Assembly (NCBI GenBank): GCA_015057755.1
Contig: SVDR01000027.1
Location: 1 to 28,912 of the forward strand
Direction of reading: 5' to 3'
DNA: 28,912 bases
Origin: Lachnoclostridium sp.
GTDB lineage: Bacteria > Bacillota_A > Clostridia > Lachnospirales > Lachnospiraceae
Both the position numbers and the translations under genes were made by a program. Each line of letters opens with the position of its first letter. Position 1 is the first letter of the stretch. Below the pieces are notes generated by a model. The model saw only the letters and a list, made by a program, of their open reading frames with translations, was not told where the DNA came from and did no database searches. Positions 6,176 to 15,263 of this stretch are shown piece by piece.

Positions 6176-7397
6176 ACTAAAGAAAATATTTGGCACAACA
6201 GGCGGTAAGATCGCACTGATCCTGTATCTTGCCACAGTTATTTTGTCCTGCTTCCTCTCTATAAGCGGATTCATGACTGTGGATGTAACATGGACAAACG
6301 AACAAGGAGAACAAGAATATGGATTCCATGCAGTCCAAAAACTTAGGGAATCCAGAAATGACTGGGAAGGCTGGCTGGATGAAGAACTGCTGAATCGCGT
6401 GATACAAGAGAATCTGCGTATCAATGCCACACCTGAAGGGCAGTCAAGCGATATCCGTCAAAGCAACATTGCCTACGGCTGGAAACAGGGATTCAGCCCG
6501 ATCCGCGATCTGATCAATCGTTCCTATTCTGACGGTTTCCGAATCTATGACTATTACAAGGCCGATGAAATCTCTGTGATCAGAGAAGATACCTTTTACG
6601 AAAACAGAATCAGACAACTGAGAGAATGGCTGTACGACAAGAATGACGCGGCCCTTGACCTTTATTCCGAAGAAGAAAAGCAATATCTGATCGGCCAATA
6701 CGAGAAATTGGAAACACCTTTCTATGTTGATTATCACGACGGCTGGTATCAGCTGCTGGAAAATGCTTCCTTTCTCCCCATGCTGGGAATTTTAATAACC
6801 GCATATATGACGGCCGGTATCTTTTCCAATGAATTTAAGTGGAAAACAGACGCCGTTTATTTCACCACGCTGTTTGGCAAAAATAAAGCCACATCGGCGA
6901 AAATTCAGGCCGGCTTTTGTCTGGTTTCCATTCTGTACTGGATTTCAATGCTGATCTACAGCGCCGTTACCCTTGGATACCTCGGTTTCGAAGGTGCCGG
7001 ATGTGTGGTCCAGCTTCGCGCATGGAAATCCATTTACAACATTACCATGTGGCAGGCCTGGGTGCTTACTTTGATCTGCGGCTACATCGGAAGTCTCTTC
7101 CTGACCGCGCTGACAATGTTTATTTCCGCCAAAACAAGATCCTCCGTGATCGCAGTAACCACGCCGTTTGTCATCCTGTTTCTCCCATCCATCCTGCAGG
7201 GAATGTCTGACTGGCTGGATATGGTGCTTTCCTTGATGCCGGTCAATTTGCTCGAATTCTATCAGCATTTGCGCACATTCCAGCTGATCACTGTTTTCGG
7301 CAGAGTATACCGGGTTCTGGATGTGTGCATTCCGCTCTATGCGGTGTTGACATTGGTATTGGTTCCGATCATCTATCGTCAGTTCCGGAAAAATTAA
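6162..7397 (+). CDS. ABC transporter permease, ABC-2 type
   Basis: 411 residues from ATG 6162 (MIRYELKKIFG), which overlaps the ATPase gene by 14 bases. One N-terminal membrane helix (about 16-38) is followed by a large polar domain of some 160 residues (40-200), then five more helices (about 202-222, 250-272, 297-321, 328-345, 385-404). This is the layout of ABC-2/YhgE-like or bacitracin-type export permeases with an extracytoplasmic domain. The substrate is unknown. Together with the upstream ATPase and its sigma factor it suggests a stress-induced exporter for cell-envelope agents. Confidence 0.85.
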   Translation: MIRYELKKIFGTTGGKIALILYLATVILSCFLSISGFMTVDVTWTNEQGEQEYGFHAVQKLRESRNDWEGWLDEELLNRVIQENLRINATPEGQSSDIRQSNIAYGWKQGFSPIRDLINRSYSDGFRIYDYYKADEISVIREDTFYENRIRQLREWLYDKNDAALDLYSEEEKQYLIGQYEKLETPFYVDYHDGWYQLLENASFLPMLGILITAYMTAGIFSNEFKWKTDAVYFTTLFGKNKATSAKIQAGFCLVSILYWISMLIYSAVTLGYLGFEGAGCVVQLRAWKSIYNITMWQAWVLTLICGYIGSLFLTALTMFISAKTRSSVIAVTTPFVILFLPSILQGMSDWLDMVLSLMPVNLLEFYQHLRTFQLITVFGRVYRVLDVCIPLYAVLTLVLVPIIYRQFRKN

Positions 7398-7398
7398 C

Positions 7399-7445
7399 AA
7401 ACAGGCGACAGTCCAAATAACCGGACTGCCGCCTGTGCCTGTTTT
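7399..7445. terminator. Bidirectional terminator between ABC permease and addA
   Basis: ACAGGC-GA-CAGTCC (7401-7414) pairs with GGACTG-CC-GCCTGT (7423-7436), interrupted by one internal mismatch. TTTTATTT follows on the plus strand and TTGTTAATTTTT on the minus strand. It separates two convergent genes. Confidence 0.75.
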
Positions 7446-7447
7446 AT

Positions 7448-10400
7448 TTACAGTAAGATATCTACCGCTACTTCTTTCTGCAGCGCCAGAGAATAGATCA
7501 CTGCCTCTTTCACCTTTTTCTGTGTGATCTGCTGCAACGCTTGGGCATAGTAAACCATCTGGATCTGATAGCGGTCTAAGAGCATCTGCTCATTGCCCTC
7601 TTCCACACGGTCCGTCTTGTAATCCACCAGCACCAGCTCTCCGTCTTCTTCAAACCATACGTCGATGATACCCTGGATCAGAACCGGCTCCTCAGAATCC
7701 GCCTCATCCATCAGACTGGCCGGGATTCCGATGACAAACTGACTCTCCTTGCGGAGTAATCCCTGCTGATCCGCCGCCTGCATACGCTTGGCAATGTCTG
7801 ACTGGAAGAATTTCCAGATTTTCTCTCCCCAGACCAGATTCAGCGCCCGGACGTCCATCATATCTGCTTCACGGATACGGTCCAGCTCCCGGTAAACATC
7901 TTTTTCCTCCTGAACGACTGTAAAATCGATCAGTTCCATGACACGGTGATACGCCGTACCGCGGTAAGTTCCCGCATTCTCTGTTCCGTGGAATCGTGGA
8001 AGATCCGCATTTTTAAACTCCGGAATCGTCGGCAGGAAATCACTCTCTCCATCATCTTCAAACTGTCCCTGATGCTTTAATTCCGACACCGACATTTTCG
8101 CATGGAGAGCAATATCCTCTGCATACGGATACTGATAATCCAGCATGGAACAGAGATCCCCGCACACTCCGTCTGTCTCGCGAAGCATTTGCAGCATCGC
8201 ATACGTTCCGGCCTTTTCTTCCCGGTGTTTGATCTCCGCATCCACCAGATCACGGATCGGGACTCTGGAAATATCTATGCTGCCCGCTGCCTTCTGTGCT
8301 GCCATCAAGATCCACTCCAGATAAGAATTAGCAGAGCTCAGATACGTAAACGGAAGACCGGTCCCCACAAGCGCCGAATCCGGAAGGCTTCCAAACTTCT
8401 CCAGTCTGCTCTCCAGATATTTACTGCCTGCCGTAATGATCAGCTTCTCTTTCGCACGAGTCATCGCTACATAAAGGATTCGCAGCTCCTCCCCCATGCT
8501 CTCCAGATCACTCCGGCGACTCAGTACATTTTTCTTTAAGGTAGAAGCTTTTACTTTCCTCTTCGGATCCAGAAAATCCGTCGCGATTCCAAGCTTCTCA
8601 TCAATCAAGATTTTTCCTCTGGAATCCTGTTTGTTAAATCCTTTTCCTGCTCCTGCAAGGAAAACAACCGGAAATTCCAGACCTTTACTTTTATGAATGC
8701 TCATGATCCGGACTGTATCGTCATTTTCGCCGGCCTTAGCCGCCTCGCCAAAGTCCGTATCATATTTTTTCAGCTTTTCAATATACCGAATGAAATCAAA
8801 TAAGCTCTGATAACTTGTTTTTTCATACGCAGCCGCTTTCTCCACCAGCATATTCAGATTCGCCTGACGAACCTTTCCCGCCGGCATCGCAGACACATAA
8901 TCGTAATATCCGGTCAGCTCGAAAATGCGGTAGATCAGGCGATGTACCGGCAGATACCCTGCCTCGCGGCGCAGTTTTGTGAGCAGGTCCCAGAAAGCAG
9001 ACAATTTCTCATACGTTTCCAAAACTGTATCTTTCTCCCGCATCAGATACATCTGCATCGCTCCGTAGAAGCCTACGTCCTGTCCGCGGTCTGCATTCTT
9101 TTTAAATGCTGCCATTACCATGGCCAGCTCACGGTTCGTCATTCCAACGATCGGAGATTTCAGCACGCCAACCAATGGAATGTCCTGCATCGGATTGTCG
9201 ATGAGCGCCAGCATATTCAGGACGGTTTCCACCTCCACTGCCGTGAAATAACCGGTTCTCGACTCCGCAAACGCCGGGATCCCCTCTGCACTGAGCACGC
9301 GAAGAAACTCCTCTGCCCATCCGCTGAGACTGCGCAGAAGAATCACGATATCCTTCCTCCTTAACGGCTCATACTGCTCTGTCTTCCGGTTCCAGACTTT
9401 CATACCGTGCTTCGGATCCGTCAGCTCGCGGATCTTCGCAGCGATCAGTCTGGCCTCCGCCTCCTTCGCTGTATAATCCGCCTGCTCCGCATCCATGGCA
9501 GCCAAAAGTTCGTCACCCGTATTCAGTAGATAAACTTCCGTCCTGACATCTTCTGCACGCTCCGGTTCCGGATAATCGGCTCCCGGATAAAGGGCCGCAT
9601 CTTCGGTATACGGAATATTTCCAAGCGCCTTCGTCATGATCGCATAAAACACATCATTGATGCTCTCCAATACGCTCGTGCGGCTTCGGAAATTTTTGTG
9701 CAGTTCTATCTTCTGATACAGGCTCTCCTCTTTCGAGTACGTCTCATATTTTTCCAGAAACAGCTCCGGTTTTGCCAGACGGAACTTATAAATACTCTGC
9801 TTCACATCGCCCACCATGAACACATTCGGCGTTCCGAACCGTTCTCTGGAAATAGCTTTGATCAGTTCCTCCTGCACCTCATTGCTGTCCTGATATTCGT
9901 CCACCAGAATCTCTTCATAATATTTCGCCAGTTCATCCGCCACCGGTCCCGGACTGTGGTCCCGGGAATTTCCGGTTAAGATCTGCAACGCAAAATGCTC
10001 CAGGTCACTGAAATCCACCAGATTTTTCTCTGCCTTCGCAGCCTGATAGCGGGAAGAAAACTCTTCCGCCAGCTCCAATAACATTAAGACTGGTTCTCGC
10101 GTCGCCATCATATCCGAGTATAAATGCTCCAGATCCGCCGGGACCCAGAGAGTTTTCATTTTCTTTACTTCGTCCTTGACCCGGTTTCGAAGTGATGTAG
10201 CCAGCTCTTTCTTCTCCGGATCCACATTCTTTCCGCGAACAGCCGCCAGCCTGCCAAATAACGGCGCTGAGAGAATTTTATGAACCGTATTATAAGAATC
10301 CACCTGCGTCAGCTGATCCATCACACGCCTATCCTCTGTGAGCATCGGAAGATACGCCTGCGGACCGTCTTCCAGCTGTGCAAGCTCCAGTGCTTCCCCA

Positions 10401-11104
10401 AGCTGTTCGGAAAATTCCGCCGCCTGCCGTCTCACATCTGCAAGCAAGTACTGCATCCACGCCGTATCATGGAACAGATTTTCCGGATTCGGTTCATCTG
10501 CATCAATCTCTGCCCTGCACGCCGCGATCCATTCTCCCGGCCACGGATGACTCTGCGAAAACCTGTAGACCTGCATAATATAGTCTTCCAATCCGCCATC
10601 CGTCTTTCCTGTTGCGTAAGTATCTACAAAACGGAAGAACCGTTCCTCATTTCTTCCATAATAATCTTCCAGCAGCTCCTTCATCACATCTGCCTGAAGG
10701 AGCATCAGCTCACCCTCATCTCCGATTCGAAACCCCGGATCAATATCCAGTTCATTAAAATGTTCACGCAGCAAATGCAGACAGAAACTGTCGATGGTCG
10801 TGATCTTCGCATGGTGGATCAATGTAGTCTGGCGCTCCAGATTGCGGTCGCCCGGACATTCTTCCAGACGTTTTTCCAACGCCTCTCCGATTCGCTCGCG
10901 CATTTCAGCCGCCGCAGCATTGGTAAACGTCATGACCAGCAGACGGTCAATATCTACCGGATGTTCCTCATCCGTCACCATCTGAATGATTCGCTCAACG
11001 AGAACCGCTGTCTTACCGCTTCCTGCCGCCGCGGACACCAAGAGATTGCGGCCGCGGGTATCAATGACCTGCTTCTGTTCTGTTGTCCATGTCACATTCG
11101 CCAT
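7448..11104 (-). CDS. addA: ATP-dependent helicase/nuclease subunit A
   Basis: 1218 residues, the usual AddA size. It partners AddB in processing double-strand DNA ends: 3'-5' unwinding, Chi-controlled degradation and loading for recombination. Walker A SAAAGSGKT is at 24-32, motif Ia MTFTNAAAAEMRER at 58-71, Walker B VDEYQDSN at 401-408, and motif VI ILYVAMTRAKEKL lies in the second half. The RecB-type nuclease domain is at the end, with GIIDVWF and VDYKTDR (catalytic Asp1161 and Lys1163). The ATG at 11104 is chosen because AAGGAGGT sits seven bases before it; the open frame extends 33 bases further without support. The start lies inside the end of addB (44-base overlap), giving translational coupling. 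Confidence 0.96.
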   Translation of the reverse strand: MANVTWTTEQKQVIDTRGRNLLVSAAAGSGKTAVLVERIIQMVTDEEHPVDIDRLLVMTFTNAAAAEMRERIGEALEKRLEECPGDRNLERQTTLIHHAKITTIDSFCLHLLREHFNELDIDPGFRIGDEGELMLLQADVMKELLEDYYGRNEERFFRFVDTYATGKTDGGLEDYIMQVYRFSQSHPWPGEWIAACRAEIDADEPNPENLFHDTAWMQYLLADVRRQAAEFSEQLGEALELAQLEDGPQAYLPMLTEDRRVMDQLTQVDSYNTVHKILSAPLFGRLAAVRGKNVDPEKKELATSLRNRVKDEVKKMKTLWVPADLEHLYSDMMATREPVLMLLELAEEFSSRYQAAKAEKNLVDFSDLEHFALQILTGNSRDHSPGPVADELAKYYEEILVDEYQDSNEVQEELIKAISRERFGTPNVFMVGDVKQSIYKFRLAKPELFLEKYETYSKEESLYQKIELHKNFRSRTSVLESINDVFYAIMTKALGNIPYTEDAALYPGADYPEPERAEDVRTEVYLLNTGDELLAAMDAEQADYTAKEAEARLIAAKIRELTDPKHGMKVWNRKTEQYEPLRRKDIVILLRSLSGWAEEFLRVLSAEGIPAFAESRTGYFTAVEVETVLNMLALIDNPMQDIPLVGVLKSPIVGMTNRELAMVMAAFKKNADRGQDVGFYGAMQMYLMREKDTVLETYEKLSAFWDLLTKLRREAGYLPVHRLIYRIFELTGYYDYVSAMPAGKVRQANLNMLVEKAAAYEKTSYQSLFDFIRYIEKLKKYDTDFGEAAKAGENDDTVRIMSIHKSKGLEFPVVFLAGAGKGFNKQDSRGKILIDEKLGIATDFLDPKRKVKASTLKKNVLSRRSDLESMGEELRILYVAMTRAKEKLIITAGSKYLESRLEKFGSLPDSALVGTGLPFTYLSSANSYLEWILMAAQKAAGSIDISRVPIRDLVDAEIKHREEKAGTYAMLQMLRETDGVCGDLCSMLDYQYPYAEDIALHAKMSVSELKHQGQFEDDGESDFLPTIPEFKNADLPRFHGTENAGTYRGTAYHRVMELIDFTVVQEEKDVYRELDRIREADMMDVRALNLVWGEKIWKFFQSDIAKRMQAADQQGLLRKESQFVIGIPASLMDEADSEEPVLIQGIIDVWFEEDGELVLVDYKTDRVEEGNEQMLLDRYQIQMVYYAQALQQITQKKVKEAVIYSLALQKEVAVDILL

Positions 11105-14100
11105 CTGCCGCACCTCCTTCTTCCTCCATGTCCTCAATCTTTGCCCAGATCTGGTCCGCCTTCATCGGTTTAAACTTGCGGAATGCAAATCCCTGCGTTT
11201 TCAGATCAAAACCACAAATGCTGTGATACGGACAGTAGTCGCATGCCGTCCTCTGTCCCTGCTTATACGGATTTACCTCTGTATTTCCGTCCAAAATTTC
11301 CTCTCCCATAGCCTGGAGACTCTTTTTTACAAAACCGGTCAGTTTCTCAAACCGGTCTCCGCCCGCCACGGACGATTTAGAATCTGCAATATACCCGTCC
11401 TTCAACGCCACCGGAATGACATCGGACTCTTTCTCGATTTCCCTGTCCATGTGCCTGATCACATCCAGACTGCTGTTTACAAGACCGTTCATGCGAAGTT
11501 TCTTTAAAATATCCGCCTCCACAGCCTCCGGTTTCTCATTCTCCGGACGCTCCACCACCGGATCATCAATATGATAATAAAAGATTCCCGCCGGAACCGC
11601 TTCTTTTCCTGGTTTTCTGTGGCGCTCCATCCGCAAAGCCGCATCCATGTAAACCACCAGCTGCATCTGCAGACCATGATATAAAAGTGCCAGATCAAAT
11701 GACGTGCTTCCGGATTTGTAGTCCATGATCTTTACATAAACATGATCCTCGTCCTCAAACGTATCCAGACGGTCAATTCGTCCGCGGAGATTCAGCGCCT
11801 CTCCGCCCTTCAACGGAATCCGCGTTGTCACATCCACTTCAAACTCTTCCGGTTCAAAGTCACCTTTCTGAATCTGGTAGATCAGTGCACGGATCGTGCG
11901 ATCTGTAATACGCTCAACCTTTTTTTCCAGATAACTGTTTCTGGCTGAACTTTTCATAATGGTGTTTCGATATTCGTAAGCAACACGTTCCACAATGGAT
12001 TTTACCAGTCTGCGGCGTTCCTTATCCTCAATGGTCCTAAAATCCATTCCGCGTTCCCGCACCTCACTGAAAAATAAATCGATGGAACGATGGAACAGAT
12101 TTCCCATATCTGAAAAATCCAATTCATATTCCCTGCGCTTTTTCAGTTCCAGACCATGACTCAGGAAATGCGCGTATGCACAGGCCGCATATCCCTCCAT
12201 ACGCGTTACGCTGCCATTTAAAATCTGTCCATAGAGCTCTTTTGCAGCTTCCCGGCCGATTCCGGATTCCTCGTAAGAATATGCGCAGGCCTCCGCCAGA
12301 CGCTCCATTTCCTTTTCTTTCTTTCCATTTCGTGTCAAATAACGGTAAAGCTCCATCATCTGCGGATCTTTGTCCATATTGTCCGTATCCTGCAGCCATG
12401 CGATCACTGCCTTACCGGCTGAGCGAAAACTGATCGCTCCCTCTTTTAATTCTGCGGCGGACCTTACCTCCAGTGACGGGAACCGCTTCCGGATCTGACT
12501 GATGATTCCGGACGGACGCATGGTCTTTCCATCTGCAGAAAGCGCCGTCCAGGAGAGTGTCAGAAGCTCGCTCGGCTTTGTCATTGCCAGATACAGATAA
12601 AATCTCTGCATAAATCCTTCTTCTCTGGCGGTCGGAGCCAGTTCCAGAGAATTTCGCTTCAGCGTCTCGCGTTCCTGCTCTGTCAAAATACCGCCCTTCG
12701 AGGTATCCGCCGGAACCACACCTTCATTTACACCCACAAAGAATAATGCGCGAATTCCGGAAAGTCTGGTTCGTTTCAAATCGCCTGCCACCACACGATC
12801 CGCACCGGCCGGAATCATTCCCACCTTCAGCTCCATAAAACCTGCATTTAAAATCTCCAGATATTCTCTTCCGGATACCACCTCATCTCCCAGAAGATCG
12901 TGCAGGCGCTCAAATAACTCTATGACAAGACCATAGATCTCTTCATATTCTCTGGCCTCTTTTTCCAGTCCATTCTCCTTAAACCACTTCGCCTGATCCC
13001 TGAGTTTCCGCTCAGTTTCCAGCGTTTCCAGCAGCTCCACAAGCGCTGCCGTCCTGACTGCCACAGAACTGTTCTGTTCCGCCATGTGCGCCTTAAATGC
13101 CAGCAGCGGAGCCAGAATCTCATCCTTAAAGGAATTCAGTTCCACCAGATTCAGGCGACCTCCGCCCTCAAAAGTACGTTCCCACGGTTCCGTCCATTTT
13201 GCCAGACCGCGAATGCCCATAGCCCGCACATAAGTCTCCAGACGGTCAATCTTCTCCACCTCGTCTGTTACCAGACCGGTCCGCAGATACTGGAACATAC
13301 TCTCATAATCGAAACCGCGGCGAACCACCTCAAGCGCTGCCTTCATCAGACGAATGAACGGATTTCCGGACACATCCCGCTTTTCATCCAGGAAAAACGG
13401 AATCTCATTTTCCTCGAACTGGTGCATGATCTCCTTCGCATATCCCGGAAGATTTCCACATACAACGGCGATTTCCCTATAACGGTAATTGTCCCGCTTT
13501 ACCAACTGATGGATCCGGTTCACAACAAAATCCACCTCATCAGCCGGAGTCTCCGCCTGCACCAGCTGCACTCCGTCCGGAACCGCTGCATACGGCTGGT
13601 ACGGATAACGGAACATGGTGCGCTCCAGATAATCCAACGCCGGTCTTTTTGCAAATCTCGGAAGCGGGTGCTCGCACAGTCTCAGGTCCTCACACACTTC
13701 CACACCATTTTCCCGCGCAAGAGCCTTCAGTTTTCCTGCCATCTTCCGGCTCATATCAAACAAATCTGCCTCATTGCCCGGTCCGTCGATCACGCCGTCC
13801 GTCGCCGTAACCGTCACATAGACATCCTTGCATATGTTCAATAACAGGCCGATCAGACGGTACTGAACCGGCGTAAAACCGGTATAACCATCCAGTACCA
13901 TGACACTGCCCTTTAACAATTCCGACTGTCCCACAACCGTACAGAGCACGTCCAGCAGCTCCTCCATCGTAATATACCGCTCTTTTGTAAACTCACGAAA
14001 AGCTTCAAAGATTACATTCATATCTTCCAGTTTCTGTACCAGAAGCCGGCTCACGCCCTCTTTCTTTATCTGATCCGCCAGCATCTCTGGAGTCACGCCG

Positions 14101-14495
14101 TACTGATAGAATTCTGAAAGCATGGACTTTACCTCTCCGATAAAGCCTGCCTGATTCAAATGGGAAGAAAATGCCGCCAATTCCTTTTTTCGTTCTCCCG
14201 CCAGCTTACGAAGCACCATGGTCTTTCCCGTATCGTCTAAAACCTCCGGCTGCGGAAGGGAAAGCTCCCCAAAAATACGATATGCCAGACGCTGGAAACT
14301 GGCCATGTCAATGTTCATCGTACCATGACGCGGGTGCAGACGAATGATATCCTTCTGTGCCTGCATCGTCGCCTGTTCCGGTACGATCACAAAAAACTGG
14401 CGCTCCTGTTCCCTCAGAGACCAGTCAATGATCTTCTTATAAATATATTCTGTTTTTCCCGATCCGGCTCCGCCGGTCACCAGTGTCAGTGCCAT
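11061..14495 (-). CDS. addB: ATP-dependent helicase/deoxyribonuclease subunit B
   Basis: 1144 residues, typical for AddB. The N-terminal Walker A GGAGSGKT (8-15) belongs to a helicase-like domain that is mostly structural and recognises Chi. The C-terminal nuclease carries MDYKSG. Its iron-sulfur staple is visible: one Cys in YAACAYAHFL before the domain and three in CDYCPYHSIC near the end (1085, 1088, 1094). The start ATG 14495 is preceded by GAGGGGAG and followed by MALTLVTGG; a longer open frame upstream lacks a ribosome site. First gene of an addB-addA operon behind an extended -10 promoter. Confidence 0.95.
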   Translation of the reverse strand: MALTLVTGGAGSGKTEYIYKKIIDWSLREQERQFFVIVPEQATMQAQKDIIRLHPRHGTMNIDMASFQRLAYRIFGELSLPQPEVLDDTGKTMVLRKLAGERKKELAAFSSHLNQAGFIGEVKSMLSEFYQYGVTPEMLADQIKKEGVSRLLVQKLEDMNVIFEAFREFTKERYITMEELLDVLCTVVGQSELLKGSVMVLDGYTGFTPVQYRLIGLLLNICKDVYVTVTATDGVIDGPGNEADLFDMSRKMAGKLKALARENGVEVCEDLRLCEHPLPRFAKRPALDYLERTMFRYPYQPYAAVPDGVQLVQAETPADEVDFVVNRIHQLVKRDNYRYREIAVVCGNLPGYAKEIMHQFEENEIPFFLDEKRDVSGNPFIRLMKAALEVVRRGFDYESMFQYLRTGLVTDEVEKIDRLETYVRAMGIRGLAKWTEPWERTFEGGGRLNLVELNSFKDEILAPLLAFKAHMAEQNSSVAVRTAALVELLETLETERKLRDQAKWFKENGLEKEAREYEEIYGLVIELFERLHDLLGDEVVSGREYLEILNAGFMELKVGMIPAGADRVVAGDLKRTRLSGIRALFFVGVNEGVVPADTSKGGILTEQERETLKRNSLELAPTAREEGFMQRFYLYLAMTKPSELLTLSWTALSADGKTMRPSGIISQIRKRFPSLEVRSAAELKEGAISFRSAGKAVIAWLQDTDNMDKDPQMMELYRYLTRNGKKEKEMERLAEACAYSYEESGIGREAAKELYGQILNGSVTRMEGYAACAYAHFLSHGLELKKRREYELDFSDMGNLFHRSIDLFFSEVRERGMDFRTIEDKERRRLVKSIVERVAYEYRNTIMKSSARNSYLEKKVERITDRTIRALIYQIQKGDFEPEEFEVDVTTRIPLKGGEALNLRGRIDRLDTFEDEDHVYVKIMDYKSGSTSFDLALLYHGLQMQLVVYMDAALRMERHRKPGKEAVPAGIFYYHIDDPVVERPENEKPEAVEADILKKLRMNGLVNSSLDVIRHMDREIEKESDVIPVALKDGYIADSKSSVAGGDRFEKLTGFVKKSLQAMGEEILDGNTEVNPYKQGQRTACDYCPYHSICGFDLKTQGFAFRKFKPMKADQIWAKIEDMEEEGGAADGECDMDNRTEAGH

Positions 14496-14521
14496 AATGA
14501 TTCTCCCCTCTATTGATATCG

Positions 14522-14530
14522 AGTATATCA
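14522..14530 (-). promoter_or_regulatory. Extended -10 promoter of addB
   Basis: On the minus strand TGA-TATACT (14522-14530) forms an extended -10, about 27 bases before the addB start. A -35 is poor (GTGCAG at 14545-14550), which is usual for extended -10 promoters. Confidence 0.45.
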
Positions 14531-14550
14531 CATCTTACACGCTCCTGCAC

Positions 14551-14579
14551 TTGCATTTTCTCCCTTCCGTCATCATAAA
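14551..14579 (+). promoter_or_regulatory. Possible promoter of the FMN-binding protein gene
   Basis: TTGCAT (14551-14556), 17 bases, then CATAAA (14574-14579). Divergent from addB. Both boxes deviate from consensus. Confidence 0.35.
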
Positions 14580-14611
14580 CTGTAAAAAAATGAAAGCAAA
14601 AGGAATCCTTT

Positions 14612-15061
14612 ATGAGTGCAAAAACAAAAATTGTTGTCCTGCGAATGAAAGAAATCATTTACACCGCGATTTTTATCGGACTCGCTTTGTTTCTGGTTTT
14701 TCTTTTCCTGTTTATGTTCCGTTCCGGAAAGGACGAGACTTCCCCCACAGCCGATTCTGCACCGGCCAGTTATACTCCGGGAATATACTCTGCCTCCATC
14801 GTTCTCGGCAATCAGAATGCAAATGTGGAAGTGACCGTCGATGCAGACCGTATTACTTCCGTCGCATTGATCCCACTCAGTGAAACTGTGGAAACCATGT
14901 ATCCCCTGATGCAGCCGGCCATGGAAACTCTGGCTTCGCAGATCGTTCAGCTGCAGTCTTTGGAAGGGATTGAGTACCCGGCAGGCTCTCAATACACCTC
15001 CATGGCTCTTATGAATGCCATCGAAACAGCACTTTCCAAAGCGAAGCTCCCGGAATCGTAG
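14612..15061 (+). CDS. Membrane-anchored protein with FMN-binding domain
   Basis: 149 residues. A single N-terminal membrane helix (about 16-36) is followed by a Ser/Thr/Pro-rich linker and a C-terminal domain (about 54-145) that follows the FMN_bind pattern. It has YTPGIYSASIVLG, then EVTVDADRITSVALIP, and ends in QYTSMALMNAIETALSKA, where the family has its flavin-linking (S/T)-x-x-(S/T)-type segment. In NqrC and RnfG relatives a threonine there binds FMN covalently outside the membrane. A role in extracytoplasmic electron transfer is inference. GGA lies eight bases before ATG 14612; the alternative ATG 14645 has no ribosome site and would cut into the leader of the helix. Divergent from addB. 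Confidence 0.75.
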   Translation: MSAKTKIVVLRMKEIIYTAIFIGLALFLVFLFLFMFRSGKDETSPTADSAPASYTPGIYSASIVLGNQNANVEVTVDADRITSVALIPLSETVETMYPLMQPAMETLASQIVQLQSLEGIEYPAGSQYTSMALMNAIETALSKAKLPES

Positions 15062-15109
15062 CAAAACGTCCTGTAAGAGTTAAGAAAATGAAAAGAATCC
15101 AAATCCTCC

Positions 15110-15139
15110 TTGACAAATACATAGTCTGACTGTTATACT
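15110..15139 (+). promoter_or_regulatory. Strong promoter of the solute-binding protein gene
   Basis: Consensus -35 TTGACA (15110-15115) with an 18-base spacer and -10 TATACT (15134-15139), preceded by TG (15131-15132) as an extended -10. The start point would fall near 15146, directly before the 40-bp palindrome. Confidence 0.8.
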
Positions 15140-15151
15140 GTTTCTCGTAGT

Positions 15152-15191
15152 ATCAATTTACCATGCTACCATGGTAGCATGGTAAATTGAT
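15152..15191. promoter_or_regulatory. 40-bp perfect palindrome in the 5' leader
   Basis: The 40 bases are exactly self-complementary with no spacer. The centre is CCATGG (15169-15174), and each half holds two copies of a TACCATG-type unit (TTACCATG, CTACCATG). It starts about six bases after the predicted transcription start. It could be a high-affinity operator for a dimeric repressor, or in RNA a very stable 5' hairpin. No T-run follows, so it is not a simple terminator. Confidence 0.85.
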
Positions 15192-15194
15192 GAA

Positions 15195-15223
15195 GTGCTT
15201 TAAAGTGTGAAAATTTAAAGCAC
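15195..15223 (+). promoter_or_regulatory. Second leader hairpin
   Basis: GTGCTTTAAA (15195-15204) pairs perfectly with TTTAAAGCAC (15214-15223) over a 9-base loop. It follows the palindrome by three bases and ends 40 bases before the start codon. No T-run follows. Confidence 0.75.
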
Positions 15224-15263
15224 AAAAGTCCAGTCAAAATCTATAAAGAAGGAGGATTTTTCC

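Noticed and set aside
10280..13844. Long plus-strand open frames opposite addA and addB
   Set aside because: They are shadows of the GC-skewed codon use of addAB; no ribosome sites and no recognisable protein features.
15140..15263. Riboswitch or T-box in the leader of the binding-protein gene
   Set aside because: No T-box sequence, specifier loop or terminator/antiterminator pair; the leader is just two simple perfect hairpins without a T-run.
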